Below, piece after piece: positions 39,251 through 47,832 of a stretch of DNA of 64,000 bases. This DNA is from VKMB-3413 sp041027365 (GTDB taxonomy: Bacteria > Pseudomonadota > Alphaproteobacteria > Rhizobiales > Rhizobiaceae). The stretch spans positions 229,349-293,348 of the forward strand of contig NZ_JBFTEH010000007.1 of NCBI RefSeq assembly GCF_041027365.1, written 5' to 3'. Position numbers and translations under genes: made by a program. Every line of letters starts with the position of its first letter. The first letter of the stretch is position 1. The notes beneath the pieces are model-generated. The model saw nothing but the letters and a program-made list of their open reading frames with translations. It searched no databases and had not been told where the DNA came from.

Positions 39251-40236
39251 CAGTCGGCGAGCTCCGCCTCGTCGAAGCCGAAGAGGTTGAAGGTCTGCAC
39301 CATGTGCTGCGGCAGCGGCGCGATCTGGTCGATGACGCCGCCGTCTGGATGCGGGATGACGATCCGCCGCGCATGGAGGTGCAGCCGCTTCTGGACGCCG
39401 CCGGGAAATTCGAAGTTGGTGTCGGCCTCGAAATATTTCGGGTCGCCGAGGATCGGGTGGCCGAGATGCGTCGCGTGGACGCGCAGCTGGTGGGTGCGCC
39501 CGGTATAGGGCTCCATCTCCAGCCAGGCGAAGTTCTGCGCCACCTGGTCGACCACCCGGTAGTGCGTCAGCGCGTGGTCGGCGCCGGGCTCGCCGTGCTT
39601 GGCGATGCGCATGCGGTCGCCGTCCGGCGTCTGCTCCTTGACGAGATAGGTCGAGATCCGCCCCTCGTGCGGCGCCGGCACGCCCTTCACGATCGCCCAA
39701 TAGTGCTTCTTGGTGTCGCGCTCGCGAAACGCCTTGGTCAGCGCCACCGCCGCGCCGCGGGTGCGCGCGACGACGAGGATGCCGGAGGTGTCGCGGTCGA
39801 GCCGGTGGACGAGCCGCGGCTTCTCGCCCTTCTTGTTGCGCCAGGCCTCCAGCATCTTGTCCACATGGCGCGAGACTCCCGATCCGCCCTGCACGGCGAG
39901 GCCGGCCGGCTTGTTGAAGACGAAGACCTTGTCGTCCTCGTAGATCAGCATCTGCGAGAGCACGTCGCCGTCGTGGCGGTCGCGCATGGTGTTCGCGGTC
40001 AGCGGCCTGGTCGAAACGTCCTTGGCGTCGGAGCCGACCGGCGGCACGCGGATCATCTGGCCCGGCTCGACCCGCGTGTCGGATTTCGCCCGGCCGCCGT
40101 CGACGCGAATCTGGCCCGAGCGCAGCAGCTTCTGCAGATGGCCGAAGCCGAGGCCGGGATAATGCAGCTTGAACCAGCGGTCGAGCCGCAGCCCCGCCTC
40201 GTCCTCCTCGACCCGTCGCTGCTCGACCGATGCCAT
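39250..40236 (-). CDS. RluA-family 23S rRNA pseudouridine synthase (RluC-like)
   Basis: A 328-residue enzyme with an N-terminal S4 RNA-binding domain (residues 14-70, LRLDRWFKLHYPGLGFGHLQ) and the RluA catalytic motif LVHRLDRDTSGILVVAR with Asp147 as nucleophile. The C terminus has EPYTGRTHQLRVHATHLGHP, the standard uridine-pocket block. The S4 domain and overall layout favour RluC (23S rRNA) over RluA. Its stop overlaps the HAD gene start by one base; the same RluC-HAD pair, with ATP12 next, is common in alphaproteobacteria. Confidence 0.94.
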   Translation of the reverse strand: MASVEQRRVEEDEAGLRLDRWFKLHYPGLGFGHLQKLLRSGQIRVDGGRAKSDTRVEPGQMIRVPPVGSDAKDVSTRPLTANTMRDRHDGDVLSQMLIYEDDKVFVFNKPAGLAVQGGSGVSRHVDKMLEAWRNKKGEKPRLVHRLDRDTSGILVVARTRGAAVALTKAFRERDTKKHYWAIVKGVPAPHEGRISTYLVKEQTPDGDRMRIAKHGEPGADHALTHYRVVDQVAQNFAWLEMEPYTGRTHQLRVHATHLGHPILGDPKYFEADTNFEFPGGVQKRLHLHARRIVIPHPDGGVIDQIAPLPQHMVQTFNLFGFDEAELAD

Positions 40237-40412
40237 CCGTTGTCCGCCTTGCTCGTCTGTCCTGCCGGACGCGGAATGTCGCCGCTGCTCCCGGTGTCAG
40301 CGCCGTGTCCTAACCAAGCGAGGAGCAATCGGCAACGCTGCTCCACCGGACTGATCGCCGCGACGGTCGACCGGCCGTCTCATGAGAAGCGCCCGACCTG
40401 TCGAGACCCGTT

Positions 40413-40703
40413 CTACACGTCGTCCGGCGGATATCTCAGCCGCCCGTGCAACACCCGTTCCACATCGATGTGGTAGGCATCGGGCAGGCTGTAGACGATG
40501 CGGAACGGCGTCCGCGGCACCGTCAATTCCCGCGTTCCCGGAACCTCGCCGTCCCGCCCGAGGAGCGGAAAGACTTCCAGCTGATCGAAGGCGGCGAAGA
40601 TCGCGCTCACGATGCGCCGATAGCCTTGCGGGCTGCGCGGACGAAGATAGCCGCGCAGGATCTGCGGATCGGCGACCGCATCGTCGGAAAGCCTAAGATG
40701 CAT
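40413..40703 (-). CDS. ParE/RelE-family toxin
   Basis: A 96-residue protein MHLRLSDDAVADPQILRGYL with LEVFPLLGRDGEVPGTRELTV and the RIVYSLPDAYHIDVERVLHGR end that marks the ParE/RelE fold. Toxin start overlaps the antitoxin stop by 11 bases. The target (gyrase for ParE, mRNA for RelE) cannot be told apart reliably from sequence; the short N-terminal helix pattern favours ParE. It lies 176 bases upstream of the pseudouridine synthase gene. Confidence 0.88.
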   Translation of the reverse strand: MHLRLSDDAVADPQILRGYLRPRSPQGYRRIVSAIFAAFDQLEVFPLLGRDGEVPGTRELTVPRTPFRIVYSLPDAYHIDVERVLHGRLRYPPDDV

Positions 40704-40881
40704 CCACGTCGAAGGTCCGGCGCACCTGATCGAGCGAGGTGTACGTCATCTCGCCCTGCGCCTTCTTGGCGAGGGTCCTGTCGATCTGCTCGTTCATCCA
40801 GGCCCGATGCTCCGGCGTCACCTGCCCATCGGGGAGAGGCTGAAGGAAGCCGTCGAGCTCTTCTGTTCGAAGATCGTCCAT
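40693..40881 (-). CDS. Antitoxin of the ParE/RelE pair
   Basis: A 62-residue acidic-plus-helical protein (TPEHRAWMNEQIDRTLAKKA, then GEMTYTSLDQVRRTFDVDAS). The pattern with YTSLDQVRRTF is recurrent in small antitoxins beside ParE toxins. AGAAGG lies five bases before the ATG. It is too short to have its own ribbon-helix-helix plus toxin-binding region of normal size, so the DNA-binding role is uncertain. Confidence 0.82.
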   Translation of the reverse strand: MDDLRTEELDGFLQPLPDGQVTPEHRAWMNEQIDRTLAKKAQGEMTYTSLDQVRRTFDVDAS

Positions 40882-40968
40882 GGCAACCTTCTAACCGAAA
40901 TCGCAGCCTCGGGAAAGCAAGCGGGCAGCGGTCTCTTCTGCCGTGCCGGCCTTCCGGCCTCCGCCCCC

Positions 40969-41802
40969 TCAGGCCGGCGTCTTCGCCGCTTCGCGGCGCC
41001 GGTCGATCATCTTCCAGTTCTTGTAGAACATGGTCTTGATCTTGTCGGCGATCAGCGACACCACGCTGAGCAGCGCCGAGAGCAGGCCCGGCACCGGGCT
41101 CGGGCGGATGACGTCCATGAAGACGTTGTAGCGGCGCGCGTCCACCTCGTTGACCGACTGGTGGAACAGCGTGTCGTCGAAGATGTAAAGCGGGTCGTCG
41201 CGCCACAGGTGCTTGCGGCCGTTGCACTCGATGAACACCCGGTCGCTGTCGGCCGGGGCGAGGTTCAAGAGCACCCGCAGCGTCAGCCGCAGCGGGCCGT
41301 AGTGCCAGGTGGTCGATTCCTTGCCGGAGAAGACCGAGACCGCGATGGTGCGGACGTATTTGAAGTCGCGGTTGAACTCCGGGACGTTGTCGACGAAGTG
41401 CTTGCCGTACCACTGGTAGACATACATGCCGCGCCGCCCCTCGGCGAACTGCGAATCGATGTCGGCGATGATCTCGCTCTTGCGGGTCCGAAAGGTGTTC
41501 AGCACCGTCTCGATCTCCTCGCGCCAGGCCGGCGGGAAGTCGTCGAGGGTCCAGACGCCCGGATTGCGATAGCTGACGAGGTCGATCAGGAGGTTGAACG
41601 GCGACAGCAGCCAGGTCGGGATGCCGTTGCCCATGAAGTAGCGGCTGTACATCAGCTTCGTCTTACCCTTGTTGCGGGCGACGTCGATCAGGCCGGCCGC
41701 GATCCAGACGAGCGCGACGATCGGGATCAGCCACAGGCAGAGCACGAGAACCGGGATGGCGATGGCGAAGCGGCGGATCGCCTTCTTCTGCTTGCGGGTC
41801 AT
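40969..41802 (-). CDS. Aspartyl/asparaginyl beta-hydroxylase family protein (LpxO-like)
   Basis: A 277-residue membrane-anchored dioxygenase: one N-terminal helix (11-40), then a cupin-type Fe(II)/2-oxoglutarate domain. Candidate iron ligands are His167 (TTWHYGPLRL) and His214 (DTLFHQSVNEVDARRYN), with Arg224 for 2-oxoglutarate. LpxO hydroxylates the secondary acyl chain of lipid A, which fits the membrane anchor; the family also includes protein hydroxylases. Single gene between the toxin-antitoxin pair and crcB. Confidence 0.88.
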   Translation of the reverse strand: MTRKQKKAIRRFAIAIPVLVLCLWLIPIVALVWIAAGLIDVARNKGKTKLMYSRYFMGNGIPTWLLSPFNLLIDLVSYRNPGVWTLDDFPPAWREEIETVLNTFRTRKSEIIADIDSQFAEGRRGMYVYQWYGKHFVDNVPEFNRDFKYVRTIAVSVFSGKESTTWHYGPLRLTLRVLLNLAPADSDRVFIECNGRKHLWRDDPLYIFDDTLFHQSVNEVDARRYNVFMDVIRPSPVPGLLSALLSVVSLIADKIKTMFYKNWKMIDRRREAAKTPA

Positions 41803-41919
41803 GGAACGTCCTTGGAGATTGGCGGCCTTGCGGCAGGTCCTTGCCGCGTCTTCACGGCGAAAGCGAGACTCGCCGATGCTGCCGGGCGGAGATTATCCGT
41901 TCACGGCGGCGGATCGGCA

Positions 41920-42297
41920 TCACCCGATGGCGCGCACCAGTCCGAGCCCCGCAAACAGCGCCGCAATGCCGAGGAGCAGCGTCCCCGCGACATAGGCCGC
42001 CGCCAGAGCGAGATCGCCGCGCTCGTATAGCACCGCGGTGTCGAGGGAGAAGGAGGAGAAGGTGGTGAAGCCGCCGAGGAAGCCGGTGGCAAGGAACAGC
42101 CGCAGTTCGGCCGATGCCCCGAGACGCTTTGCCAAGGTCTCGACGAGCACCCCCATCAGGAAGGAGCCGACCACATTGACGAAGGCGGTTCCCCAGGGAA
42201 ATCCGGCGCCCAGGAGCCGGACCGCGGCAAGACCGGCGAGATGACGGAGCGCGGCTCCGAGGCCGCCGCCCGCCGCGACGATGAGTACTTGAAGCAT
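41920..42297 (-). CDS. crcB: Fluoride channel CrcB/Fluc
   Basis: A 125-residue protein with four membrane helices, GGGLGAALRHLAG near the N terminus, FVNVVGSFLMGVL and the phenylalanine-box sequence GFLGGFTTFSSFSLDT. These are the pore and sodium-site motifs of the dimeric fluoride exporter. I looked for the fluoride riboswitch in the short upstream gap and found nothing that fits. Confidence 0.95.
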   Translation of the reverse strand: MLQVLIVAAGGGLGAALRHLAGLAAVRLLGAGFPWGTAFVNVVGSFLMGVLVETLAKRLGASAELRLFLATGFLGGFTTFSSFSLDTAVLYERGDLALAAAYVAGTLLLGIAALFAGLGLVRAIG

Positions 42298-42412
42298 GCC
42301 CCCCCTATAGCCGGGCGCGGCCTCGCGTCAAAGCCAGGACCGCCGGGCGAGACGGGCAGTGAGGCGTCGGCGCGGCGGCCGGATTGCCGGCGCCGCCCCG
42401 GGATTGCCTGCC

Positions 42413-44144
42413 CTACTCCGCCGGCTTCGGCTCGGCCGCCGCTTCCGCCCGCGCATTCTGCAGGAACGGGTGCCGGCGCTCCTGCATGAGGCCGCGCAGG
42501 GTCGACCAGCACAGCACCAGGAGGAGCAGCGCGAAGGGGAAGCCGGTGGCGATCGCCGCCGNGCAGGAACGGGTGCCGGCGCTCCTGCATGAGGCCGCGC
42601 AGGGTCGACCAGCACAGCACCAGGAGGAGCAGCGCGAAGGGGAAGCCGGTGGCGATCGCCGCCGCCTGGAGTGCGCCGAGCCCGCCGCCGATCAGGAGCG
42701 TGATCGCGACCAGCCCCTCGAAGCTTGCCCAGAACACGCGCTGCGGCACCGGCGCGTCGACCTTACCGCCGGCGGTGATCGTGTCGATCACCAGCGAGCC
42801 GGAATCCGACGAGGTGACGAAGAAGACGATCACCAGCACGATGCCGAGGAAGGAGGTGATCGTCGTCAGCGGCAGCTGCTCCAGCATGACGAAGAGCTTC
42901 AGCTCCAGCGCCGCCTCGACGATGCCGTGGAAGCCGCCGATGGTCTCGGTCAGCGCCGTGCCGCCGAAGACGGTCATCCAGATGATCGAGACCACCGTCG
43001 GGATGATCAGCACGCAGGTGATGAACTCGCGCACGGTGCGCCCGCGCGAGACGCGCGCGATGAACATGCCCACGAAGGGCGACCAGCTCATCCACCAGGC
43101 CCAGTAGAAGGTCGTCCACCCCGTGCGGTAGCCGTCGTCCATACGGCCGAACGGGTTCGACAGCGGCACGATGTCGGTGAGATAGGCGATGGTGTTGCCC
43201 CAGAAGCCGCGCAACAGCGTGAGCGTCGGCCCGACGAAGAAGACGAAGAGCAAAAGCAGCAGCGCCAGCACCATGTTGATCTCCGACAGCCGCTTCACGC
43301 CGCTGTCGAGGCCCGCCACCACCGAGGTCAGGGCGACGCCGGTGATCAGCACGATCAGCACGATGTTCGACAGCATGGTGTCGGGAATGCCGAAGAGATG
43401 GTTCAGGCCGGCCACCGCCTGCTCCGCGCCGAAGCCGAGCGAGGTCGCGAGTCCGAACAGCGTCGCGAAGACGGCGAGGATGTCGATGATATGGCCCGGC
43501 CAGCCCCAGATCCGCTCCTTGAACAGCGGATAGAAGGCCGAGCGCATGGTCAGCGGCAGGCCCCAGTTGTAGCTGAAGAAGGCGAGCGCCAGCGCCACCA
43601 CTGCATAGATCGCCCAGGGGTGCAGCGCCCAATGGTAGATCGTCGCGGCCATGCCGAGACGTCGCGCCGCCTCCGTGTCGCCAGCGGCGCCCATCAGCGG
43701 CGCATCGGGGCCGCCCGCCAGCGAGGCGGAGAAGTGCGTCACCGGCTCGGAGACGCCGTAGAACATCAGGCCGATGCCCATGCCGGCGGCGAACAGCATG
43801 GCGAACCAGCCGAAATAGCCGAACTCGGGCTCGGCGCCCTCGCCTCCCAGCCGGATCCTGCCGAGCGGCGAGACGACCAGCGCCAGCGAGAACAGGACGA
43901 AGACGTCGCCGGCGAGCAGAAAGACCCAGTCGAAGGTCGAGGTGATCGCCGGGCGCAGCCAGCCGAAGAAGCCGTCCGCAACGCCGGGAAACAGCAGCGT
44001 GAACGCGACCAGCGCGATGATGACGCTGGCCGAGATCGGGAAGACCGGGTTGTGGATATCGAGGCCGAATTTCTGCAGGTTGTCCTGCCCGACCTCGTAG
44101 TCGGTCACGGAATATTCGGCCAGCTGGCCGGCTTCATCGGACAT
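42413..44144 (-). CDS. BCCT-family (choline/betaine/carnitine) transporter, frame broken by assembly duplication
   Basis: A 12-helix BCCT transporter with the glycine-rich helix FAAGMGIGLMFYGVSEPVT and the tryptophan-rich substrate region FYWAWWMSWSPFVGM. The frame is open from the ATG at 44144 (GAGG 6 bases upstream) to 42563, then breaks at an N (42562) that separates two identical 102-base copies. Removing one copy plus the N (103 bases) restores a frame ending at a TAG at 42413-42415, 542 residues in all, with the tail FLQNARAEAAAEPKPAE. As written in the raw sequence the gene reads into crcB, which is an artefact. Likely role: uptake of betaine or choline for osmoprotection. Confidence 0.9.
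42460..42664. repeat. Exact 102-base duplication flanking a single N (assembly join)
   Basis: Bases 42460-42561 and 42563-42664 are identical, with the only ambiguous base of the window (N, 42562) between them. This is what an uncollapsed contig overlap looks like. The length of 103 added bases is not a multiple of three. Confidence 0.93.
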
Positions 44145-44288
44145 CGGAACCTCACGGGCGCGAATTGGGTGAAGCGGCGCACGGCGGACAGTTCCAGCCG
44201 GCGCAGCGCCTTGCTGTTGCCACGATTGTGGGGCGCTTCGGCGCTCCGGCAACGTCTGGACCGGTTAAAACGCGTCTGCCGCTGTGGT

Positions 44289-45650
44289 TCAACCCCTCTC
44301 GGCCCGACGTTTCCGTATTTCCGACCAATGCCTTAGGCGCTCTGCCAGTAATTTCTCCCGACCGCGCTCCGTCGGACGGTAGAACTCGTGCCGCCCCATC
44401 GCTTCGGGGAAATAGTCCTGGCCGGAGAACGCGTCAGGCGTGTCGTGATCGTATTCGTAACCACCGCCATAGCCTTCGCTCTGCATCAGCTTGGTCGGCG
44501 CGTTGAGGATGTGCTTGGGCGGCAGGAGCGAGCCGTGCTCCTTGGCGGCGCGCATCGCCGCCTTGTAGGCAACGTAGACCGCGTTCGATTTCGGCGCCGT
44601 CGCGAGATAGACGGTCGCTTCGGCGAGTGCGAGTTCACCCTCCGGCGAGCCGAGATAATCGTAGGCGTCCTTGGCCGCCAGCGTGACTGCCAGCGCCTGC
44701 GGGTCGGCGAGCCCGATGTCCTCCGCGGCCATGCGCACCAGCCGGCGGCCGAGATAGAGCGGGTCCTCGCCGGCATCGAGCATGCGGCAGAGCCAGTAGA
44801 GCGCCGCATCCGGATCCGAACCGCGCACCGATTTGTGCAGGGCGGAGATGAGGTTGTAATGGCCGTCCTGGCTCTTGTCGTAGATCGGCGCGCGGCGCTG
44901 GACGATGCGCTGCACGTCCTCGGCGGTGAAGATCTCGTCCGGACGAGCCGCCCGCCAGACCTCCTCGGCGAGCGTCAGGATGGCCCGGCCGTCGCCGTCG
45001 GCGAGCCGCAGCAGCACCGCCCGCGCCTGTTCGTCGACCGGCAGCGGGCGGCCCATCGCCGTCTCCGCCCGCTCGAGCAGCCGCGACAGGCTCTCCGGCG
45101 TGTGCGAACGGAAGGTCAGGACGCGGGCGCGCGACAGGAGCGCGGCGTTGAGCTCGAAGGACGGATTCTCCGTCGTCGCCCCGACGAGCACCACCGTTCC
45201 GTCCTCCATCACCGGCAGGAAGCTGTCCTGCTGCGCACGGTTGAAGCGATGGATCTCGTCGACGAAGAGCAGCGTCCGGCGGCCGTTGGAGCGGCGCAGC
45301 CGCGCCGATTCGAACACCTTCTTCAGATCCGCGACGCCGGAGAAGATCGCCGAGATCTGCTCGAAGGCGTAGTCGACCTCGCCGGCGAGGAGCCGCGCGA
45401 CGGTCGTCTTGCCGGTGCCGGGCGGCCCCCAGAAGATCAGCGAGCCGAGGCTGCCGGTCTGCAGCATGCGCGACAGCACGCCGCCCTCGCCGGTCAGATG
45501 CTCCTGGCCGACGACGTCCGCGAGCTGCTTCGGGCGCAGCCGGTCCGCCAGCGGGCGCGACGCGTCGTCGACGGCGGGCGTCAAGGCCGGCGCGGCGCGC
45601 GGCGCGGCTGTCCTTGGCGGCGGCGGATCGTTGCCGAACAGGTCGCTCAT
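44289..45650 (-). CDS. rarA: Replication-associated recombination protein A (RarA/MgsA)
   Basis: A 453-residue AAA+ ATPase of the clamp-loader branch: Walker A WGPPGTGKTTV (75-82), Walker B LLFVDEIHRF, sensor-1 VGATTENPSFELNAALLSRA, and a C-terminal helical domain with YNLISALHKSVRGSDPDAAL. RarA acts at stalled replication forks together with SSB. The start is one base after the stop of the upstream protease gene, so it is in an operon with it. The ASN- and Pro-rich N-terminal 40 residues are family-typical. Confidence 0.95.
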   Translation of the reverse strand: MSDLFGNDPPPPRTAAPRAAPALTPAVDDASRPLADRLRPKQLADVVGQEHLTGEGGVLSRMLQTGSLGSLIFWGPPGTGKTTVARLLAGEVDYAFEQISAIFSGVADLKKVFESARLRRSNGRRTLLFVDEIHRFNRAQQDSFLPVMEDGTVVLVGATTENPSFELNAALLSRARVLTFRSHTPESLSRLLERAETAMGRPLPVDEQARAVLLRLADGDGRAILTLAEEVWRAARPDEIFTAEDVQRIVQRRAPIYDKSQDGHYNLISALHKSVRGSDPDAALYWLCRMLDAGEDPLYLGRRLVRMAAEDIGLADPQALAVTLAAKDAYDYLGSPEGELALAEATVYLATAPKSNAVYVAYKAAMRAAKEHGSLLPPKHILNAPTKLMQSEGYGGGYEYDHDTPDAFSGQDYFPEAMGRHEFYRPTERGREKLLAERLRHWSEIRKRRAERG

Positions 45651-45651
45651 C

Positions 45652-47256
45652 TCACTGGATGACCTGCGTCAGCCGGCGGCCGTTCCGCTCGATGTCGAAC
45701 TGCCAGCGGCCGAAATCGGCATTGGCCAGCTGTTCCAGAGTCGCCGTCGAATCGACCGGATTGCCGTTGACCGAGAGGATGATGTCGCCGCGCTTGAGGC
45801 CGACGCGCTGCGCCAGCGACCCGGCCGTGACCGACGCCACCACGACGCCGGTCTTGTCGGTCGCCAGGCCGAAGTCGGTCGCGACGCGCGGCGACAGGTT
45901 GAACACCGTCGCCCCGGCAAAGGGCTCGTTGCCCGTCAGCGTCCGCTTGTCGCGCGGCGGCGTTTCCGGCGCCGTCTGCAGCGGCAGGGTCAGGCGGACA
46001 TGCCTGTCGCCGCGCAGCACGTCCAGTCCGACACTGTTGCCGATGCCGGTGGTCGCCAGCCGGTAGGCCAGCGCGTCCGGATTGTCGACCGTGCGCCCGT
46101 CGACCGAAAGGACGACGTCCCCGACCTTCAGCCCCGCCGAAGCGGCGGGCCCGGATTTCGTCACCGACTGGACCAGCGCGCCAGTGGGAACGCTGAGGCC
46201 CATCGCCTCGGCAATGTCGGGCGTGACCGTGGCGAAGTCGGCGCCGACATAGGGTCGCTCGAACGGATGGCCGGCCTTGGCGGCGGCGATGAAGGCCTTC
46301 ACCATGTTGGACGGGATGGCGAAGCCGATGCCGTTCGAGCCGCCCGAGCGGGAGAAGATCGCCGAGTTCACGCCGATGAGGTCGCCGTTCATGTCGATCA
46401 GCGCGCCGCCGGAATTGCCCGGATTGATCGGCGCATCGGTCTGGATGAAGAAGCCGCTGTCGTCGACGCCGATATGGCTGCGCGCCAGCGCCGAGACGAT
46501 GCCGTTGGTCACCGTCTGGCCGATTCCGAACGGATTGCCGATGGCGAGCACGAGGTCGCCGATCTGCAGATTGTCGGAATCGCCGATCGGCATCACCGGG
46601 AACGGCCCCTTCCCGCCCTGGATCTTCAGGACCGCGAGATCGACGTCCTTGTCCTTCAGGAGGATCTTGGTCTCGTATTCGCGCCCGTCCGAGAAGGCGA
46701 TCTTCACCTCGTCGGCGTTCTCGACGACGTGGTTGTTGGTGATGACGAGGCCGGACCTGTCGATGATGACGCCCGAGCCGAGGGACGCCTCCATGCGGGG
46801 ACGACTGCGATATTGCTGGCCGAAGAACTGCTGGAAGAACGGGTCGCCCGCAAACGGCGACTGCTGCGCCGGCACGGCGCGCGCCGCATAGACGTTGACG
46901 ACGGCGGGCGCCGTCTCGCGCACCAGCGCCGCGAAGCTCAGATGGATCTGCGCCCGGCTCTGGGGCACCTGGTCCGCGGCCGGATTGTTCAACGGCACCG
47001 GCACGACCGGTACCGGCTTGTCTGTCCGGGGCTGCCTTGCGCCCGCTCCCGCGGCCTCGGCCGTCTGCCGGGCCGCATCACCCGCGGACTGCGATGACGA
47101 TGGCGGCAAAGGCTGAGCCGGCGGCGATCCGTTCATAGCGCTCTCGGGCGTGCCGCCGCGAAGCCCCCAGATCCCGCCTCCGTTGACCAGATGCGAGCCG
47201 GCCAGGGCGGCCCCGACGATCACGACCGCGGATAGTGCCAGTGTTATGGAGCGCAT
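45652..47256 (-). CDS. Do-family periplasmic serine protease (DegP/HtrA type)
   Basis: A 534-residue HtrA protease. N-terminal membrane anchor or signal (1-25), Pro/Ala-rich linker, then a trypsin-like domain with the triad His176 (VITNNHVVEN), Asp206 (DVDLAVLKI) and Ser282 (INPGNSGGALID). Two PDZ domains follow, from about residue 350 (PYVGADFATVTPDIAE) and 450 (RVATDFGLATDKTGVVV). It degrades or refolds misfolded envelope proteins. The Met at 47256 is chosen because it begins the anchor; the frame is open ten codons further upstream. rarA follows after one base. Confidence 0.95.
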   Translation of the reverse strand: MRSITLALSAVVIVGAALAGSHLVNGGGIWGLRGGTPESAMNGSPPAQPLPPSSSQSAGDAARQTAEAAGAGARQPRTDKPVPVVPVPLNNPAADQVPQSRAQIHLSFAALVRETAPAVVNVYAARAVPAQQSPFAGDPFFQQFFGQQYRSRPRMEASLGSGVIIDRSGLVITNNHVVENADEVKIAFSDGREYETKILLKDKDVDLAVLKIQGGKGPFPVMPIGDSDNLQIGDLVLAIGNPFGIGQTVTNGIVSALARSHIGVDDSGFFIQTDAPINPGNSGGALIDMNGDLIGVNSAIFSRSGGSNGIGFAIPSNMVKAFIAAAKAGHPFERPYVGADFATVTPDIAEAMGLSVPTGALVQSVTKSGPAASAGLKVGDVVLSVDGRTVDNPDALAYRLATTGIGNSVGLDVLRGDRHVRLTLPLQTAPETPPRDKRTLTGNEPFAGATVFNLSPRVATDFGLATDKTGVVVASVTAGSLAQRVGLKRGDIILSVNGNPVDSTATLEQLANADFGRWQFDIERNGRRLTQVIQ

Positions 47257-47324
47257 GGATTCCTGTCTCGTCTTCGCCTGAGGCACGATAGGTAGCGACG
47301 GCGTCTAGACCAGACAGGCGACGC

Positions 47325-47353
47325 AAAAAAGGGGCCGCGCAGGGCCCCTCTTT
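47325..47353 (-). terminator. Rho-independent terminator after the small 44-residue gene
   Basis: Stem GGGGCC (47331-47336) / GGCCCC (47343-47348), with AAAAAA on the plus-strand left flank, so on the minus strand the hairpin ends in TTTTTT. It separates the small gene from the protease gene. Confidence 0.82.
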
Positions 47354-47376
47354 CGCAACACGTCAGGTGAGCGGCG

Positions 47377-47511
47377 TCAGCCGAGATCGCTCGCCGTCCT
47401 GGCCGCATGGACGGCGGGAACGTCGTCGGGCAGGTCGGCGGTCGCATAGCTCGCCGTCAGGATCCCGAAGGCGGCGATGGCTCCGAGAAGGGTCAACACT
47501 GTTCGGCGCAT
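47377..47511 (-). CDS. Small exported or membrane peptide, 44 residues
   Basis: MRRTVLTLLGAIAAFGILTA forms a signal peptide or anchor, with YATADLPDDVPAVHAARTAS as the remainder. GGAG lies four bases before the ATG, and a perfect terminator follows 24 bases after the stop, so the gene is a complete unit. The frame is open further upstream without a ribosome site. No family recognised; a likely cleavage at TAS or TAD would leave a very short mature peptide. Confidence 0.6.
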   Translation of the reverse strand: MRRTVLTLLGAIAAFGILTASYATADLPDDVPAVHAARTASDLG

Positions 47512-47832
47512 GGAACTCCGGCCCGTGGTGCTTATGGTCGTTGCATCATTCATGAAAGTTGTTTCAACCGTGTAAACTCTGCCGCGACTGCGCGGCGCAC
47601 GCCCCTTTTGGCCAAACAATAGCTGACGACGCGTTTGGTTGCCCCAATCCGAACAAAATTATCCGGCGGCTATTTGGTGACAGGGCGCTCTATCGCATGC
47701 GGCGCCGCGCGGAACCATGACATCGCAGCCACAGTCCAAAGCTTCAAAGGTTAATCGGTAAACGCCGCAACGCCCTCTTGCGGAAACCATGAGGCTCGGC
47801 ACCGATCCGGCGTCCTCGGCGCGCAGGGCGGG
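47512..47832. other. Intergenic region between small peptide gene and epimerase gene
   Basis: About 320 bases, richer in A and T than the flanks. It must hold the promoter of the small peptide gene. I see several weak AT-rich hexamers and a short palindrome GTTGTTTCAAC near 47559, but no clear sigma-70 pair, no ORF and no RNA. Confidence 0.4.

Noticed and set aside
42298..42412. Fluoride riboswitch upstream of crcB
   Set aside because: The gap of about 115 bases shows none of the conserved riboswitch elements that I know.
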